From Ostrinia nubilalis (Eukaryota > Arthropoda > Insecta > Lepidoptera > Crambidae): a stretch of DNA of 64,000 nucleotides. Shown one piece after another: positions 23,985 through 36,100 of the stretch. The first letter of the stretch is position 1. Each line of letters opens with the position of its first letter. The notes below the pieces were generated by a model that saw only the letters and a program-made list of their open reading frames with translations, did no database searches and had not been told where the DNA came from. The DNA lies in the NCBI RefSeq assembly GCF_963855985.1, contig NC_087093.1, forward strand, positions 2,115,501 through 2,179,500. Reading direction: 5' to 3'. Made by a program: the position numbers and the translations under genes.

Positions 23985-24040
23985 TGTGATTAAGACTATA
24001 ATTTTCCATTACAAAATGGAAAATTATAGTCTTAATCACA
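23985..24040. repeat. Perfect 26-bp inverted repeat with 4-nt loop
   Basis: TGTGATTAAGACTATAATTT plus TCCATT (23985..24010) is followed by the loop ACAA (24011..24014) and the exact reverse complement at 24015..24040. All 26 pairs match. It would form a cruciform in DNA or a hairpin in RNA; no homologous copy is seen elsewhere in the window. Confidence 0.95.
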
Positions 24041-25478
24041 TTAAACATAGGTACTGTCCCTCTTCAGTGACAATAACAAGGACTAATCAACTAAAAAGCA
24101 TGAAAAAAAATAATTTTAACAAAAAAATTAAAACCGACGCTAACAATCACTTAAAAGTAGAAAATAAGTACGTTGTTATTTATTTATTAGGACAATATAC
24201 CATGATTAATATTTTTGGAGTCGGTGCTGGTAAATTTAAAACCATTTCTTGAGCTTGGCACTAAGATATGACCGACTGACAGCATATTTTCTAATTTTGG
24301 TGCTTTAATATAAATTTTGGTGTTCTCTTAATTTTGGTGTAAGGAAAATCTAAAAAACTACTGGACAAAATTTAATGTCTTAATCATTTTAGAAACAGTA
24401 TAAGTTTCCAATAAATTTGATCTATAATTAAAGAATAAAAATACACAAATAACAATTTCCACCAAAATTAGGCAAAAATATGCACTTGTTGAAATTCACC
24501 CATATGAAAGGTACAAAAATTAATATACAAACATTTTTGTGTAAGCTCTTTTGGTGTAAATACCGATGTATTTTTTTATTATTTATTTTCAATTTAATTC
24601 TGAAAGAGATGTACCTAAGTGTGCATGTATCCAAATATAAAACTAATAGACAGAAAATTACGCTACATTCTTGGTTTTAAGGATCTAAATGCCAGCATAA
24701 GCTCACCATATAATTTTTAACTCTATATCACGTATTAAGAATCAACAAATATAGAAAGAAAAACTGCTTAGTATCAATATTTATATAACATCAAACTGCA
24801 ACATGACTCAGCCACACATTCCCAAACTATCAGACTTTTATCACAGAATTGCCAGTTCAAACAGTGGGTCTTGGCAATGTTGGTAACCCATGCCTGGCTA
24901 ATCCTGCACAGTGGGCCGAAGGCACGGACGGGCCCCGGCTTAATAGAGGCCTATGTTTGCCCTGCGAACCCGAACAAGCCGTGTTTGATGCTGGAATTTA
25001 CGGTGTGTAAGCAAGAGATTGGATGGTGTAGTTTTTGAAAACACGATGCAGCACGTAATTATGATAGTTTAGAAACGCTAACTTAGGTACACTGTGCAGC
25101 GCTTTACACTGTCCAAAGTCAGTTGTCAAATTAAAAGCCACTCACAAGATGTGACAATAAAGTGCAAGCTTGCTTGACATACGTGTTTTAAAATAACAAG
25201 TCCTATCATCATGCTCATGGTCGCGAATTATAATTGAAAATGTAGATGTCACGTATGATAGAGACAGCGTAGGAAACGCGTCGCGTGACCTCCCAGTAGT
25301 CAACAATGCATTCGTTCTGGATTCTAAATCGCATATTTTGGCAATAATTTTATCAATAACTTTCTATCAAACCCTTGTTGAATAATTGCAAAAGCTGATT
25401 TACCTGAAACAAAAAAATAGTTTTTAATCTTAAGGATTAATTTATGTTATCCTCAATGTATAGCTTAGAAAATACCTT
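24041..25478. other. No gene recognised
   Basis: AT-rich sequence with further ATTTTGGTG motifs to about 24335. A more GC-rich stretch at 24880..24980 (CACAGTGGGCCGAAGGCACG) shows no recognisable exon. The frames at 23926..24252 and 24428..24680 overlap on both strands and are not called. Confidence 0.35.
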
Positions 25479-26861
25479 TAGTCCAGTCAATAAAGCATTA
25501 TAGATGGAAATCCGTGGAACACAATTTTTGACTTCGAGACTTTATTTAGACTAGTTAGGAGGTGAACATAGCAAAAGTCCCCGCCCTTAGCCCTTGAGCC
25601 GCCGGGGAGAGGGGGGTTTAAAGGTACCACTTTTCGGTTTTTCGCCTAATCCTCGGAAACTATGCGTCCTAGTGACATAACTACTATGAACCAAAAAAAG
25701 CTTATTTAATTTGCTACAGGTGAGATAGTCAAGGTTTTCTATATCTTGTATAGTTTTCGCGGCATCTGCTCTAGAAGGTCTGTAATATTGGATATTTTAT
25801 TTTTGTCTTACATGTTCCCATCAGGAGAAAATCGACTAAATCAACATGGAGCTAATATTCTAGACATGCGGGAGCATGTTAAGCCTAGTTCCAGGGAGGG
25901 GACTGCACCGTGCGTATATTTAGACGAACCACTTGGAGCCACTTTTGACTCCTCATCACTCAAAAAGTACTGTGCATTAACACTTCAAATTTGACTCATG
26001 TGTTGAGACTTGCAAGATAAACATCAGCTTCAAATTTCATAAACATACCTCAAACAGTTCTTTAGGTATTAACGTCTAAAAATCTACATGGCTGACCTAT
26101 AAGACCAAATTCTAACCACTTCCAGATGACCTTGAAGGTTCAAATTTGGCATCCAGATAGTTGTGTTAATACAAAGGAACAAATAAAAAACCAGTAAATT
26201 TTAACATTTCACAGGTGATAGATAGATTTTAGTGCCCTAAATGTCGATTTTTGAACGTCAATACCTAAATAACCGTTTGAGGTATATTTATGAAATTTGA
26301 AGCTGATGTTTATCTTGCAAGTCTCAACACATGAGCCAAATTTGAAGTGTTAATGCACAGTACTTTTTGAGTGATGAGGAGTCAAAAGTGGCTCCAAGTG
26401 GTTCGTCTAAATATACGCACGGTGCAGTCCCTTCCCTAGAATTAGGCTTAACATGCTCCCGCTTGTCTAGAATGTTTGCTCAATGTTGATTTAGTCGATT
26501 TTCTCCTGATGGGAACATGTAAGACAAAAATAAAATTTCCAATATTACAGACCTTCTAGAGCAGATTCCGCGAAAACTATACAAGATATAGAAAACCTTG
26601 ACTACCTCACCTGTAGCAAATTGAATAAGCTTTTTTTGGTTCATAGTAGTCATGTCACTAGGACGCATAGTTTCCGAGGATTAAGCGAAAAACCGAAAAG
26701 TGGTACCTTTAAACCCCCCTCTCCCCGCCGGCTTAAGGGCTAAGGGCGGGGACTTTTGCTATGTTCACCTACTAACTAGTCTAAATAAAGTCCCGAGGTC
26801 AGAAATTGTGTTCCACGGATTTCTCTCTACACCGTCGTTAAAGCATTCATTGACTGGACTA
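25479..26861. mobile_element. Large foldback (long inverted repeat) element
   Basis: The left arm, about 25481..26085, is the reverse complement of the right arm, about 26245..26859, with scattered mismatches and small indels. The spacer is about 160 bp. The termini are TAGTCCAGTCAAT and ATTGACTGGACTA, so TA borders each end, which fits a TA target duplication as in Tc1/mariner-type transposons but is also part of the palindrome. Inside the arms lie GGTGAACATAGCAAAAGTCC, a GC-rich CCGCCGGGGAGAGGGG tract and GGTACCACTTTTCGG. The two mirrored open frames (25746..25994 plus, 26480..26668 minus) translate alike only because they sit in the two arms. No transposase was found. Confidence 0.85.
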
Positions 26862-27888
26862 CTTTTTTAGTGCTCATAAACATTATGTCCACAATTTCTT
26901 TTTTCACTATTAAAATAGGTTTGTTCAAACATCTTACATGACAACTCCAGATCTTATCGGTATCGCCGCGAATAATTAATGAGTAGTTCATTTTTCTCAG
27001 TATAGCTCTAAGTGCTACTTATTTTTTGTTTTAAACTCGCAAACGTCCACAAAAATAAGCTCGCATACCTCCACAACTTCTTTGCGTCATATTTTTTAAT
27101 AGGTAATAAGGTAGCATACCTCCACAAAACTTCTTGCTCCATTAAAACAAGCGTGTTTACACACACGCCCACACGTTAACTGCAGATCTCATCGCGGCGC
27201 GCCCACCAATCAATTAACGGCGCGCCCAGTCACACTATACGTTTGCCTCATTACTTACTGGCCTGCTCCTTGCGCTTATTTATGAACTGCTATTGACATG
27301 GGTGTTAAAAATAGGTTTCTAGGGCGCAACAGCTCGAGCGGTTGACCGCCCCTGCCTTTTTGCAAGTTTTGTGGGCAGTTGTTTTTTGTTTGTGACTTGT
27401 TTGTGGAATTGTAATTGACTTCTTTATTATTAACGTATTTTAGATGCCAGTATTGCTTAAAAGTGTAAAGATTGGATCGTATAGGGTAAAAAGGTAAAAA
27501 ATAATTTGTAGTGTACCATTATTAGCACTCTCTCAATATCGATTATCCTTTTACTAAAAGTAGATACGCGTGTTTATATTAGAAGTGAGTTCACCACAAT
27601 GTTGGTCTATTATCGCACTTAAATAAAAATGCTGATTATGAGTGCAGTATTAAAACTACTGTTCAAGTTAAAATCGAAAAGCATGTTTATAGTTACACAC
27701 TCTCTCATAGTGAATCTCATGAAAAATACATTCTATAATTTATCCAAGTTGTGTTTTCAGCGGTTTATTTGCCCCGCAGTTTTATTGACAGGGGTGTTAA
27801 AAATAGGTTTCCAGAGAGTTCGCCCCTGAAATGTGGTGGTCCAGTTTTTGTCTTTGCCTTGCGACTTACAACTTACGACCGATTTCAG
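26862..27888. other. No gene; partial direct repeat
   Basis: The sequence GGGTGTTAAAAATAGGTTTC occurs at 27300 and again at 27792 in related contexts (TATTGACATGGGTG, TATTGACAGGGGTG), a decayed direct duplication. At 27000..27130 the phrase ACCTCCACAA recurs three times (AAACGTCCACAAAA, CATACCTCCACAACTTC, CATACCTCCACAAAACTTC). No gene was recognised. Confidence 0.4.
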
Positions 27889-27898
27889 AAGAATAGTT

Positions 27899-28680
27899 AT
27901 AGTCAAGTTTGCGCGTTCACCGCCAAAAAGTTGCCGTTTGTCGTATCCCGCTGTTTCGAGAGCACTCCCCTAACTGCCTCGGCCAATATCGGAATCCTTG
28001 GTGTCGACATATCGAGCGAAGTCCAGTTCCGTTGTCATTTAGAGGGTAAGGCTAAATTAGCCTCGAAGAAGCTTGGTGTGTTCAATAGATCGAGACGGTA
28101 TTTCACTCCAGCCCATCGTCTGCAACTTTACAAGGCGCAGGTTCGGCCTCATATGGAATACTGTTCTCATCTTTGGGCAGGTGCGCCCCAGTACCAGCTT
28201 CTCCCTCTGGACCGCATTGAACGGAGAGCAGCCCGAATCGTTGACTGCCAGGACATTTCGGATCGGCTTGACCCCTTGGCGCTGCGTAGAGATGTATCTT
28301 CACTGTGCATCTTCTATCGCATGTATCACGGAGAGTGCTCCGAAGAATTATCCGGACTTATTCCTGCCGCCACTTTTCGCCACCGATCTACCCGACAGCA
28401 CTTCCACCCCCATCACTTAGATGGTTGGCAGTCCACAACAGTACGTTTCTCTAGAAACTTCCTGCCCCGTACAACCAAACTGTGGAATGGACTGTCGTCT
28501 GCGGTGTTTCCGGACGGATACGACCTGCAAGCTTTCAAGAGGAGAGCGTATCTTTACCTTAAAGGCCGGCAACGCACCTGTAACGCCCCTGGGTCTGCGG
28601 GTGTCTATGGGCGACGGTAATCACTTACCATCAGGTGATCCGTCTGCTCGTTTGCCTCCTATCACATAAAAAAAAAAAAA
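27899..28680 (+). mobile_element. 5'-truncated Jockey-type LINE with target-site duplication
   Basis: The fragment contains the RT C-terminal region, the 3' UTR CACTTACCATCAGGTGATCC with GTCTGCTCGTTTGCCTCC, and a 16-A tail. A near-perfect 10-bp duplication, AAGAATAGTT (27889..27898) and AAGAATAATT (28681..28690), flanks it, which fixes both ends and the orientation of integration. A second isolated copy of the same 3' end is at 46071..46116. Confidence 0.85.
27901..28620 (+). pseudogene. Jockey-type reverse transcriptase, C-terminal fragment
   Basis: The frame is uninterrupted for about 240 codons: SQVCAFTAKK, ANIGILGVDISSEVQFRCHL, ASKKLGVFNRSRRYF, then LYKAQVRPHMEYCSHLWAGA, the shared thumb-region motif of Jockey-clade elements, then LPRTTKLWNGL, and ending at the TAA before 28621. 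The YxDD catalytic core and the endonuclease are absent, so it is inactive. The open frame extends upstream to 27751, but that part lies outside the target duplication and is unrelated host sequence. The lack of stops suggests recent insertion. Confidence 0.85.
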
Positions 28681-28903
28681 AAGAATAATTGAGGTCCCAC
28701 TTAACGCGTTACGCGTAACAGTGTTAGCGCACAAAAACTTGATACTGGTAATATTAATTGAATTTTGGTTTCATATTAAAATATCAGACTAATTCTACTT
28801 ATTTTCATTGTTGTATTATAGGGCCATAATTCATTTTTCAATTTTAATTAATAAAAAAAAATACATTTTCTAAAGTGCAGTGTTTGTTTCGACATGAATC
28901 TTA

Positions 28904-29021
28904 GGCTGAGTTGCACCACCTAACTTTGACCGTAACTATAACGATAACCGGTGCTTTATGTATGGAATTTGACAGATTTTTAACGTTTGTCAAAGTTAAA
29001 GTAAGATGGTGCAACCCAGCC
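28904..29021. mobile_element. MITE of the GGCTGAGTTGCACC family, TTA duplication
   Basis: GGCTGAGTTGCACCACCTAA at the left and GATGGTGCAACCCAGCC at the right are inverted, with TTA at 28901..28903 and 29022..29024. This is the best-preserved copy of the family: 118 bp. Confidence 0.85.
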
Positions 29022-29574
29022 TTATTGAACAGAATAGATAGTAGGATACATAGAAATTTATTTTTGGCATATGCAGAAGAATTCCAAAATTGACAAATTA
29101 TTAGCCGAAAAGTCTTCCCACTTAGCACAACGTTGGTTTCAGTGGTCGCTTGAGTGGTGTAGAAGCGCAGGTATACAGGTAACATAATACAGTAGCAGTT
29201 TTTGGGGAGATAACTGGCAATTTAGCATCACTATAAATATAATAAAAGGAAACGAATTATACCAGCGCTTATTTTATTACATTCCATGGGCATTTTTAAT
29301 TTGGGCACGCCACGGGCTGCAATGAATAAATTTCCAAGATTAAGACATTAATTTCCACGCTCGCCGCCAGAGGGCAGAATGTGGAATTAATCTATGAATC
29401 CTCCTAGTTTTTAGTACTTTTACAAGCAGTTTGGCCAGATATATGAGTGGATTTGTTAATATAAACTAAGCATTGGCTTATTCATGGTTTGTTTTTGTTA
29501 TGTTTCGGTTCCCTGAGTCTCGAACATTAAATTCTTACACATACGGGACACACAACTCGTAGAACTCTGATGGA

Positions 29575-29755
29575 CGTTGAGGCAGAAAAGTTCTCGAGTG
29601 GTAACCACGGAACGGAAGACTTCCCACTCGATGGACTGATGACCTGGTCAAGGTCATGGGAAACATCTGGATGTCAACAAAGCAAGACTGGTCGTTGTGA
29701 AAGTCTTTGGGGGAAGCCTTTGTCTACTGGGTATACTTTGATTGAAATGTACGTT
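29575..29755 (+). repeat. RTE-like LINE 3' end, decayed
   Basis: In one frame it reads LVKVMGNIWMSTKQDWSL and, after a stop, KSLGEAFVYW, clearly related to the VKVAGKRWMQAAxxRSxWKS-LGEAYVQQW C-terminus of the RTE-like family but from another lineage. It has stops and a frameshift. Confidence 0.6.
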
Positions 29756-30387
29756 GCACCTAATTAAGTACTTAAGACTGCTGTGATAATGTGAATAAAA
29801 TTAAAGGAACGATTCCGTGCTATTCGTCAAATACATGTAAGACCTATTTAAGAGGCTCGTTACCAAGTAGTAGATGAGAAGAAAGAGAGCTACCTAGTAA
29901 ATTATAAACTCAAATGCAAACAACTTGAACTCACGAAAGTGCGAATACAATTTCTTTCATCAAAGAGAAAAAAACTGTTGTGCAAAGTTGAAAGGCGTTT
30001 GTTATCAAGTTGGATGATTAAGATTTTTTCGGGGCAAAAGAGGGATTTGGAGTTGCTTAGTTGTGCCACAACACAAATTGAACAACCAGTGGAAAAAGCA
30101 TTATTCTGGAATGAGATCCCAGGCTGTATTATGAGTCGGAACACTTAAAATAAAATCTTAAATTAAAAGAAGATACATCAATACAAACCTGCAAGTCCTG
30201 TGCTGAATTCGCTGTTAAGATTTCTTAACGTGTACATACTTATTAAATGTGACCTTTAAACTTTTTATTTGTGTAGATACAGCGAAGGAGTAGATCTCAC
30301 AGCGTGCATTTGTTTTTCCAATTTGCTAACTAAAAACAAGTGTAAAAAAAAATCTTATGTACAAACTCTCCATCATAAATCACACCG

Positions 30388-30594
30388 GCACCGGGGCAGC
30401 AAGGTTCTGGAATGGAGGCCGCGTACCGGAAAACGCAGCGTGGGACGTCCACCTACAAGGTGGACTGACGACATCGTAAAGGTAGCAGGGAAGCGCTGGA
30501 TGCAGGCTGCTACCAATCGATCAACGTGGAAAGCATTAGGGGAGGCCTATGTTCAGCAGTGGACGTCCTATGGCTGAAATGATGATGATGATGA
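30388..30594 (+). repeat. RTE-like LINE 3' end with (GAT)n tail
   Basis: The open frame reads RTGKRSVGRPPTRWTDDIVK, VAGKRWMQAATNRSTWKALG, EAYVQQWTSYG and stop, followed by ATGATGATGATGATG. This is the C-terminal end of an RTE-clade polyprotein, a region with GRPxxRW that follows the RT. Near-identical copies are at 54075..54245 and, inverted, at 38230..38420, pointing to recent activity of a source element elsewhere. Confidence 0.8.
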
Positions 30595-31087
30595 AATCAC
30601 ACCGGGCATCAGAGGCCACCCCTCATGCCCGACGTAAAATCAAAACAAACTGTTCTATCTTGTCTGTGGTTAGGTGGGGTTGATTGCCGAAATAATTAGT
30701 GCTCCACTTGTAACAATTACCAGGCCGTTATTTTGCTTACGAACTTTTTGATGAGCCCGCTCTGATGAGGCAAAATTTTAATTTCGGGTCTTGCATTTTA
30801 TTTTGCGGCAAATATGGTTGGATTTGTCAAGGGTACGAAAGAAAATAAATATGATTTCGTGCGTAGGAGACCGTACCAAGCCGTATGCGGTTCAGTCGTG
30901 TCAGACGACAATAATAATAGATAATTGAACAATAGTGAACAAATAGTAGATTAATACCAGGATTGTGACTTAAATTTTTGCTGTTGTACAGACGACGATA
31001 TAGCAGACTATACGTTTTTGATGCAAAATCGACCAACAACCTCCAACAACCAGATTACTTATAAGTTATTGCCGATAACTTTGCCTT

Positions 31088-31346
31088 CACTGGGAATCGA
31101 ATATAGGAACTCTGGCTGGGTCTGAAGTGTAGTAATAATTTATTTATTTATTTATTTATTTAAAGACTTTATTGCACACACAACAATGTTCTGTACAAAA
31201 AGGCGAGCATATGGCATTAAGCCATACGTCATTCTCTACCAGCTGACCTTGAGCAAAACAGATATATTTAGTAGGCGGTTCTAAAAAGCTACAAAAATGT
31301 ACACAATATAATACATAAAATATTATAATATTGACATCTACCAACG
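31088..31346 (-). repeat. LINE/SINE 3' tail on minus strand
   Basis: On the minus strand ACAATGTTGTGTGTGC-AATAAAGTC is followed by an (AAAT)n run (31139..31164 on the plus strand), a polyadenylation-like signal and simple tail of a retroelement. Next to it, 31088..31125 has a decayed B-box-like ATTCGATTCCCAG on the minus strand. Confidence 0.55.
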
Positions 31347-31604
31347 CGTTACTACCAATTATTATTGTAAAATCATCTTGAGGCTTTCATCTCATCTTAG
31401 ATTGAAGAATAATTATGGTTTTGCATTACTAATTTTAACAAAAAAATATACTGTAAAGTTGGAAGTAAGAAAGTACCGAGTTCAATAATACGCGTCATTT
31501 TGCCGGAGCCTCGGATACACTTTCAATTGCTCCGCTTCCATCAATAAACATTTTAACAAACTTCCTTCCTAAATCTGTCAATTCCAACTTTCCCCGTCCG
31601 TGGA

Positions 31605-31846
31605 TATACGCACATAGTCGTAAGTGCCATGTCGGATACACAGTGCAAATGTACAGTAGTCGACTCACTGACTGACTCATTCATCACGAAATCTCAGAAA
31701 CTGTAAGTGCGAGGAGTCTTAAATTTTGCATAGGGGTTTCTTTTAGAACGTAGGTGTTTGCTAAGACGGGATTTAGCAAAATTCAATCCCTTAAAGGGGT
31801 TAAACGGGTCCCAACCGTGTACGAAGTCACGGGCGGCCGCTAGTTG
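31605..31846 (-). repeat. CTAGC-type repeat copy
   Basis: On the minus strand it begins AACTAGCGGCCGCCCGTGAC, continues through TTAACCCCTTTAAGGGATTG and GTCTTAGCAAACACC, and ends in GAGTCAGTCAGTGAG, matching the order of motifs at 18877..18990 and 16262..16463. Confidence 0.6.
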
Positions 31847-33157
31847 GATATATTTTTCTTTATGGATCCCTATTGAACAGAGTGATGCGGCAGGTACAAA
31901 AGACACTTAACTTCAGTGATATTCTATTTATTGAGAAGATAATTTACAACCATGTGCACACACTTGAATGGTAGGAAAAAGAGACCATAGAGAGGGGCCA
32001 TAGAGCATACAACGCTTCTGGGTTGCCAGATATCGTTATTACATTTTTACCACCTATTAATTATTGCGCTTGTTATTATTTTAGTATGGGTATGTTAATA
32101 CAGCTCCTTAGCTTTTCAACAATTTTAAACGGTAAGGCATAAATCACACAATTCGCAATTTAGAAGACCATTATTGAGTTTTACAAACGAGTTTTATCAT
32201 AAATCAGTAAATAAGAAGAGCTACTTAATTACTATTGGACCATGGAGTTACTTAATATCTACCTGCATTGTGGTGAATATAAAGTTGATAGGTTAATAGT
32301 TCATTGTGTGCTAGGTAACGCAATTTTCCATGCCTCTATGCAAATTCAATGTAAGGTTTATCTGACGTCACAAAACTGTTCAATAAATGAAAAAAGAAAC
32401 ATAAATAGTCGAATGCTCATTCGATTCGATGATCGCAATGACTACTTATTTCCTTTTGTACATCAATTTCAGCTTTGTTACATCATCATCACTGTCGACT
32501 ATACTTAAACATTTTTATACCTCGCTGACCAAACACCATAATTGATCTAAAAAGCCTTCATTCCCACCCGGCTAGCTGGAGCACTATGTCGAAGGCCCGA
32601 ATGGAGAGCTTGTCGCGAACATTCCGTGGTTACAAGCGCTCAGCAAACATCGCGCGCGGCCGAGTGGGCGAGCGATTAGGGGTGGAACTGCAGCCTTTAT
32701 ATTACTACAGGCTGCTTTAGTTGCTGTATAGTGGCGAAAAAAGAGCAGACATTATAATTAGGTATGATAGTTAACTTATTCTGCCCAAATAGAGGGCATG
32801 TCGCGCCCATTCCATAGTGACAAGCGGATTCGGCGTGATACTGAAGTTACCATATTACTAGAGACTGCTTCAACACTCATATTTGATTTTTCTTAATTCT
32901 AAAAACGACATTGAAGTTACAAAACTTTTATGACACTTCTAAATCCTCCATTCGTCTAAAAAACGAGACTCATCGCTTATCATCAAATGTGTGATTGAAT
33001 CTAAGACAAAAGTAGCTTCGGTCTTAAAAAAATACCTCTAAGCATTTAAAGCCTGCCAAGCGCATCAAGTGCGAAGAGGATCTAGAAAGGGTTTTTAAGG
33101 GGGGAAACGTTTGATACTCCTATCCTAAACGCACTCTCATTATTTGTATCACTGTTA
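31847..33157. other. No gene; imperfect tandem duplication at 32597..32885
   Basis: GCCCGAATGGAGAGCTTGTC with GCGAACATTCCGTGGTTACAAG (from 32597) and CCCAAATAGAGGGCATGTC with GCGCCCATTCCATAGTGACAAG (from 32785) are diverged copies. Each is followed by a GAACTGCAGCC/TACTACAGGCTGCTT-like second block. The first copy also holds a GC-rich insert (CGCGCGCGGCCGAG). The frame at 32242..32508 shows no domain. Confidence 0.45.
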
Positions 33158-36100
33158 TTGTCATGTCTATTCAAGTTATTTCCATTTCATTGTATTTCGT
33201 GTTACTCGTATATTATGATTCTAAACTACACTGTTTCTTCCATTCTTAGAACTGAGCAGTGTTGTTTCCACGTCTACAAAGGCATCGTATTTTATATTTT
33301 TATCAATTTAATGTTTATAATTTTATTATTTAGCCGTCTACTTTCTATCACTCCATTACTTTTATTCTGTTTTATTTACACATGCACCATTCATATTAAA
33401 ACTACAGACCACAATTTACACACCACACCGCACTCACGAAACCGGTTTGCTATTTTATTTCACTCGCGTCGCAGTCGACTTTTGCCTACTATCCACAGTT
33501 CAACAGCTACGTATCAAGTAACGTATGAAGTACGACGTGTGCCGATCGGTACGCATTCATTTTATAATTATGATAATAGAACAAGGCGCGAATAAACAGC
33601 GTAAGCTACAGTTAGGATTACTTAATGCTGGTTCTCTCGGTACACGTCACGACGAATTCATAGTAGCTGTGGAAAAGCATCGCGTCGATCTGCTGGCAAT
33701 AAACGAGACGTGGCTGTGTGAGGGCCAGGACGCGCGCGCGCCGGCGGTGCCGGGATACAGACTGAGACACGTTCCGCGACCGAGCTCCGTGCGCTCGCGC
33801 GGCGGTGGAGTAGGTTTTTACGTGCGCCGTGGACTGAGCGCGCGGGTCCTGCCCCACCCTCCTTCAGACAATGTCGAGCAAATGTGGTTAGGCCTAACTG
33901 TGAGTGGAAGGAAGATAGGTATAGGGACTGCGTATAGACCGCCGTGGCTGAATATTGACATATTTCTTGATGCGGTGTCTTTGTCATTGGAAACGTTTGC
34001 GTGGTGTGACAATATTATACTATTAGGAGACTTTAATGTTAATATACTTAGTTTACATGACAACAATAATATTAAGTTAAGTAATTTTTTGACATGCAAT
34101 GGACTAACTCAATGCGTACAAAACCCAACACATTTTACATCACACAGTGAGACTTTGATAGATTTAATTTGTACTGATATGAAGGGATGTAGTGTGCTTG
34201 TAGATCATATACATGATCTAGGTAATCATGCGTTTATAGTGTGTAGTATAAATATTAGGAAATTTAAACCAAAACCCATAAAATTGAGACGCCGAGCCAT
34301 CGGGGATATTGACGAAGGGTTATTTAGGGAGCAAATCGCGGGTTTAGATTGGGAACGTATATGTCTACTGTCTGATGTGAATGAAATGGTTCGAATATTT
34401 AATTGCTATGCGATAAATAATAATATGTTTGACATACATGCGCCATTAAAAACTGTTAACGTAAGATTTCATCAATATCCATGGCTCACATATAATATTA
34501 AATTGATGATGAAACGGCGGGATGAGGCTTGGGATAGGGCACGTCTATCTGGACGCGTCGAACATAAGGATTATTATAAAGACCTTAAGCGCTGTGTGAA
34601 TCAGGCAATGGACAGGGAGAAACAGGTTTATTTTGATCAGTACATTAACGATAAATCTAATGACCCCCGCGTTGTATGGTCACATATAAAAAAACATGTG
34701 CGGCTAAAAACAACTCCTGACAACCCAGACTCGATCTGTAGCGATCCTAACCTTGTTAATGATCATTTTTTAAATGTACCCGGAGACAATAGCATTGACA
34801 TATCCCAATTGTCATTTTTTGAATTTAACTGTACCGTAGCGAATCAATTTGACATACAACAGGTAAATGAAATCGAAGTCCTAAAGGTATTGAAGAGTTT
34901 GAAGTCGAATGCCGTAGGATTGGACAATGTCTCTCTTGAAATGCTACTATTATCTTTGCCGCAATCTCTTCTAGCGATAACAGCAATAGTGAACAGATCG
35001 ATTTCTACAGGCGTTTTCCCTGAAGACTGGCAGAAGGCGCTGATCAAGCCAATACCAAAAAAAACACTACCTACGTCTTTGTCTGATTTGCGTCCTGTCA
35101 GTATACTGCCGTGTCTGTCCAAGGTTCTGGAGAGAGTTGTGTCGGATCAGGTGAAAAGATTTTTAGAGCAAAATGATATACTTCCACAGAAACAATCTGG
35201 CTTTCGTAAGGCCCACAGCACCGCAACAGCCCTGCTCCAGGTAGTCGATGATGTGCTGGCTGCTCGGGACAATGGGGAGGGCACTCTGCTAACATTATTG
35301 GACTTCTCGAGAGCTTTTGATTGCATAAGTGTTCCGCTACTATTAGCTAAGCTGCGTTATTATGGTTTTAGTCCTGGTGCGGTGAGGTGGTTTCACAGTT
35401 ATTTTGAGCACAGAACTCAATGTGTAGTGATATCTGATGACGGGGGTACGACACGAGTATCGGACCAAGTGGCTGTCCGCCGGGGAGTTCCACAAGGTTC
35501 AATTTTAGGCCCACTTTTGTTCATTATCTATAGTGCAGACGTGACTTATCATATACAGAACTGTAAATACCATATCTACGCTGATGACATACAGCTTAAT
35601 ATATCAAGTAAGCCAAAAGATGTATACGATGCCGTTGCGCTTCTGAATGAGGATCTTGAACGAATAGCTAATTGGGCTAAGTGCAATTCCCTGGTACTAA
35701 ATGGAAATAAGTCCAAATATATGGTATTGGGTTCAAAAGATCAGGTGAGAAAGATCACAAACAGAGGAGTTGGAATCTTGATTAAGGGGGAGTCAATAGA
35801 AAGGGTAACAGAGGCGAAAAATTTAGGACTACTGATGGATGAGGAATTGCGTTTTGAAAAACATATTAATAAAATAATAGGAAACTGTTTTTATAGATTG
35901 AAAGTATTATACCAAATACGTAAATATCTCTCCACTGAAAATCGGATTAAATTATGTGACTCCTTAGTTCTTTCTAAATTCAATTACATGGATGTGGTAT
36001 ACGGCCCTCGACTGCTGTCGCGCACCAAGCAATCTATCCAGCGTGTGCAAAATGCATGTGCCCGTTTTTGTTTTACGATCCCGCCGCGAACACACGTTAC

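Noticed and set aside
25746..26668. Mirrored open frames encoding the same MYSFRGICSRRSVIL-type peptide on both strands
   Set aside because: They lie in the two arms of the foldback element and are identical because the DNA is palindromic. There is no domain or splice context.
33158..33595. Possible ORF1 of the non-LTR element
   Set aside because: 145 codons of hydrophobic, Ser/His-rich sequence without zinc knuckle, PHD or coiled-coil pattern, overlapping the ORF2 start. Probably 5' UTR or flank.
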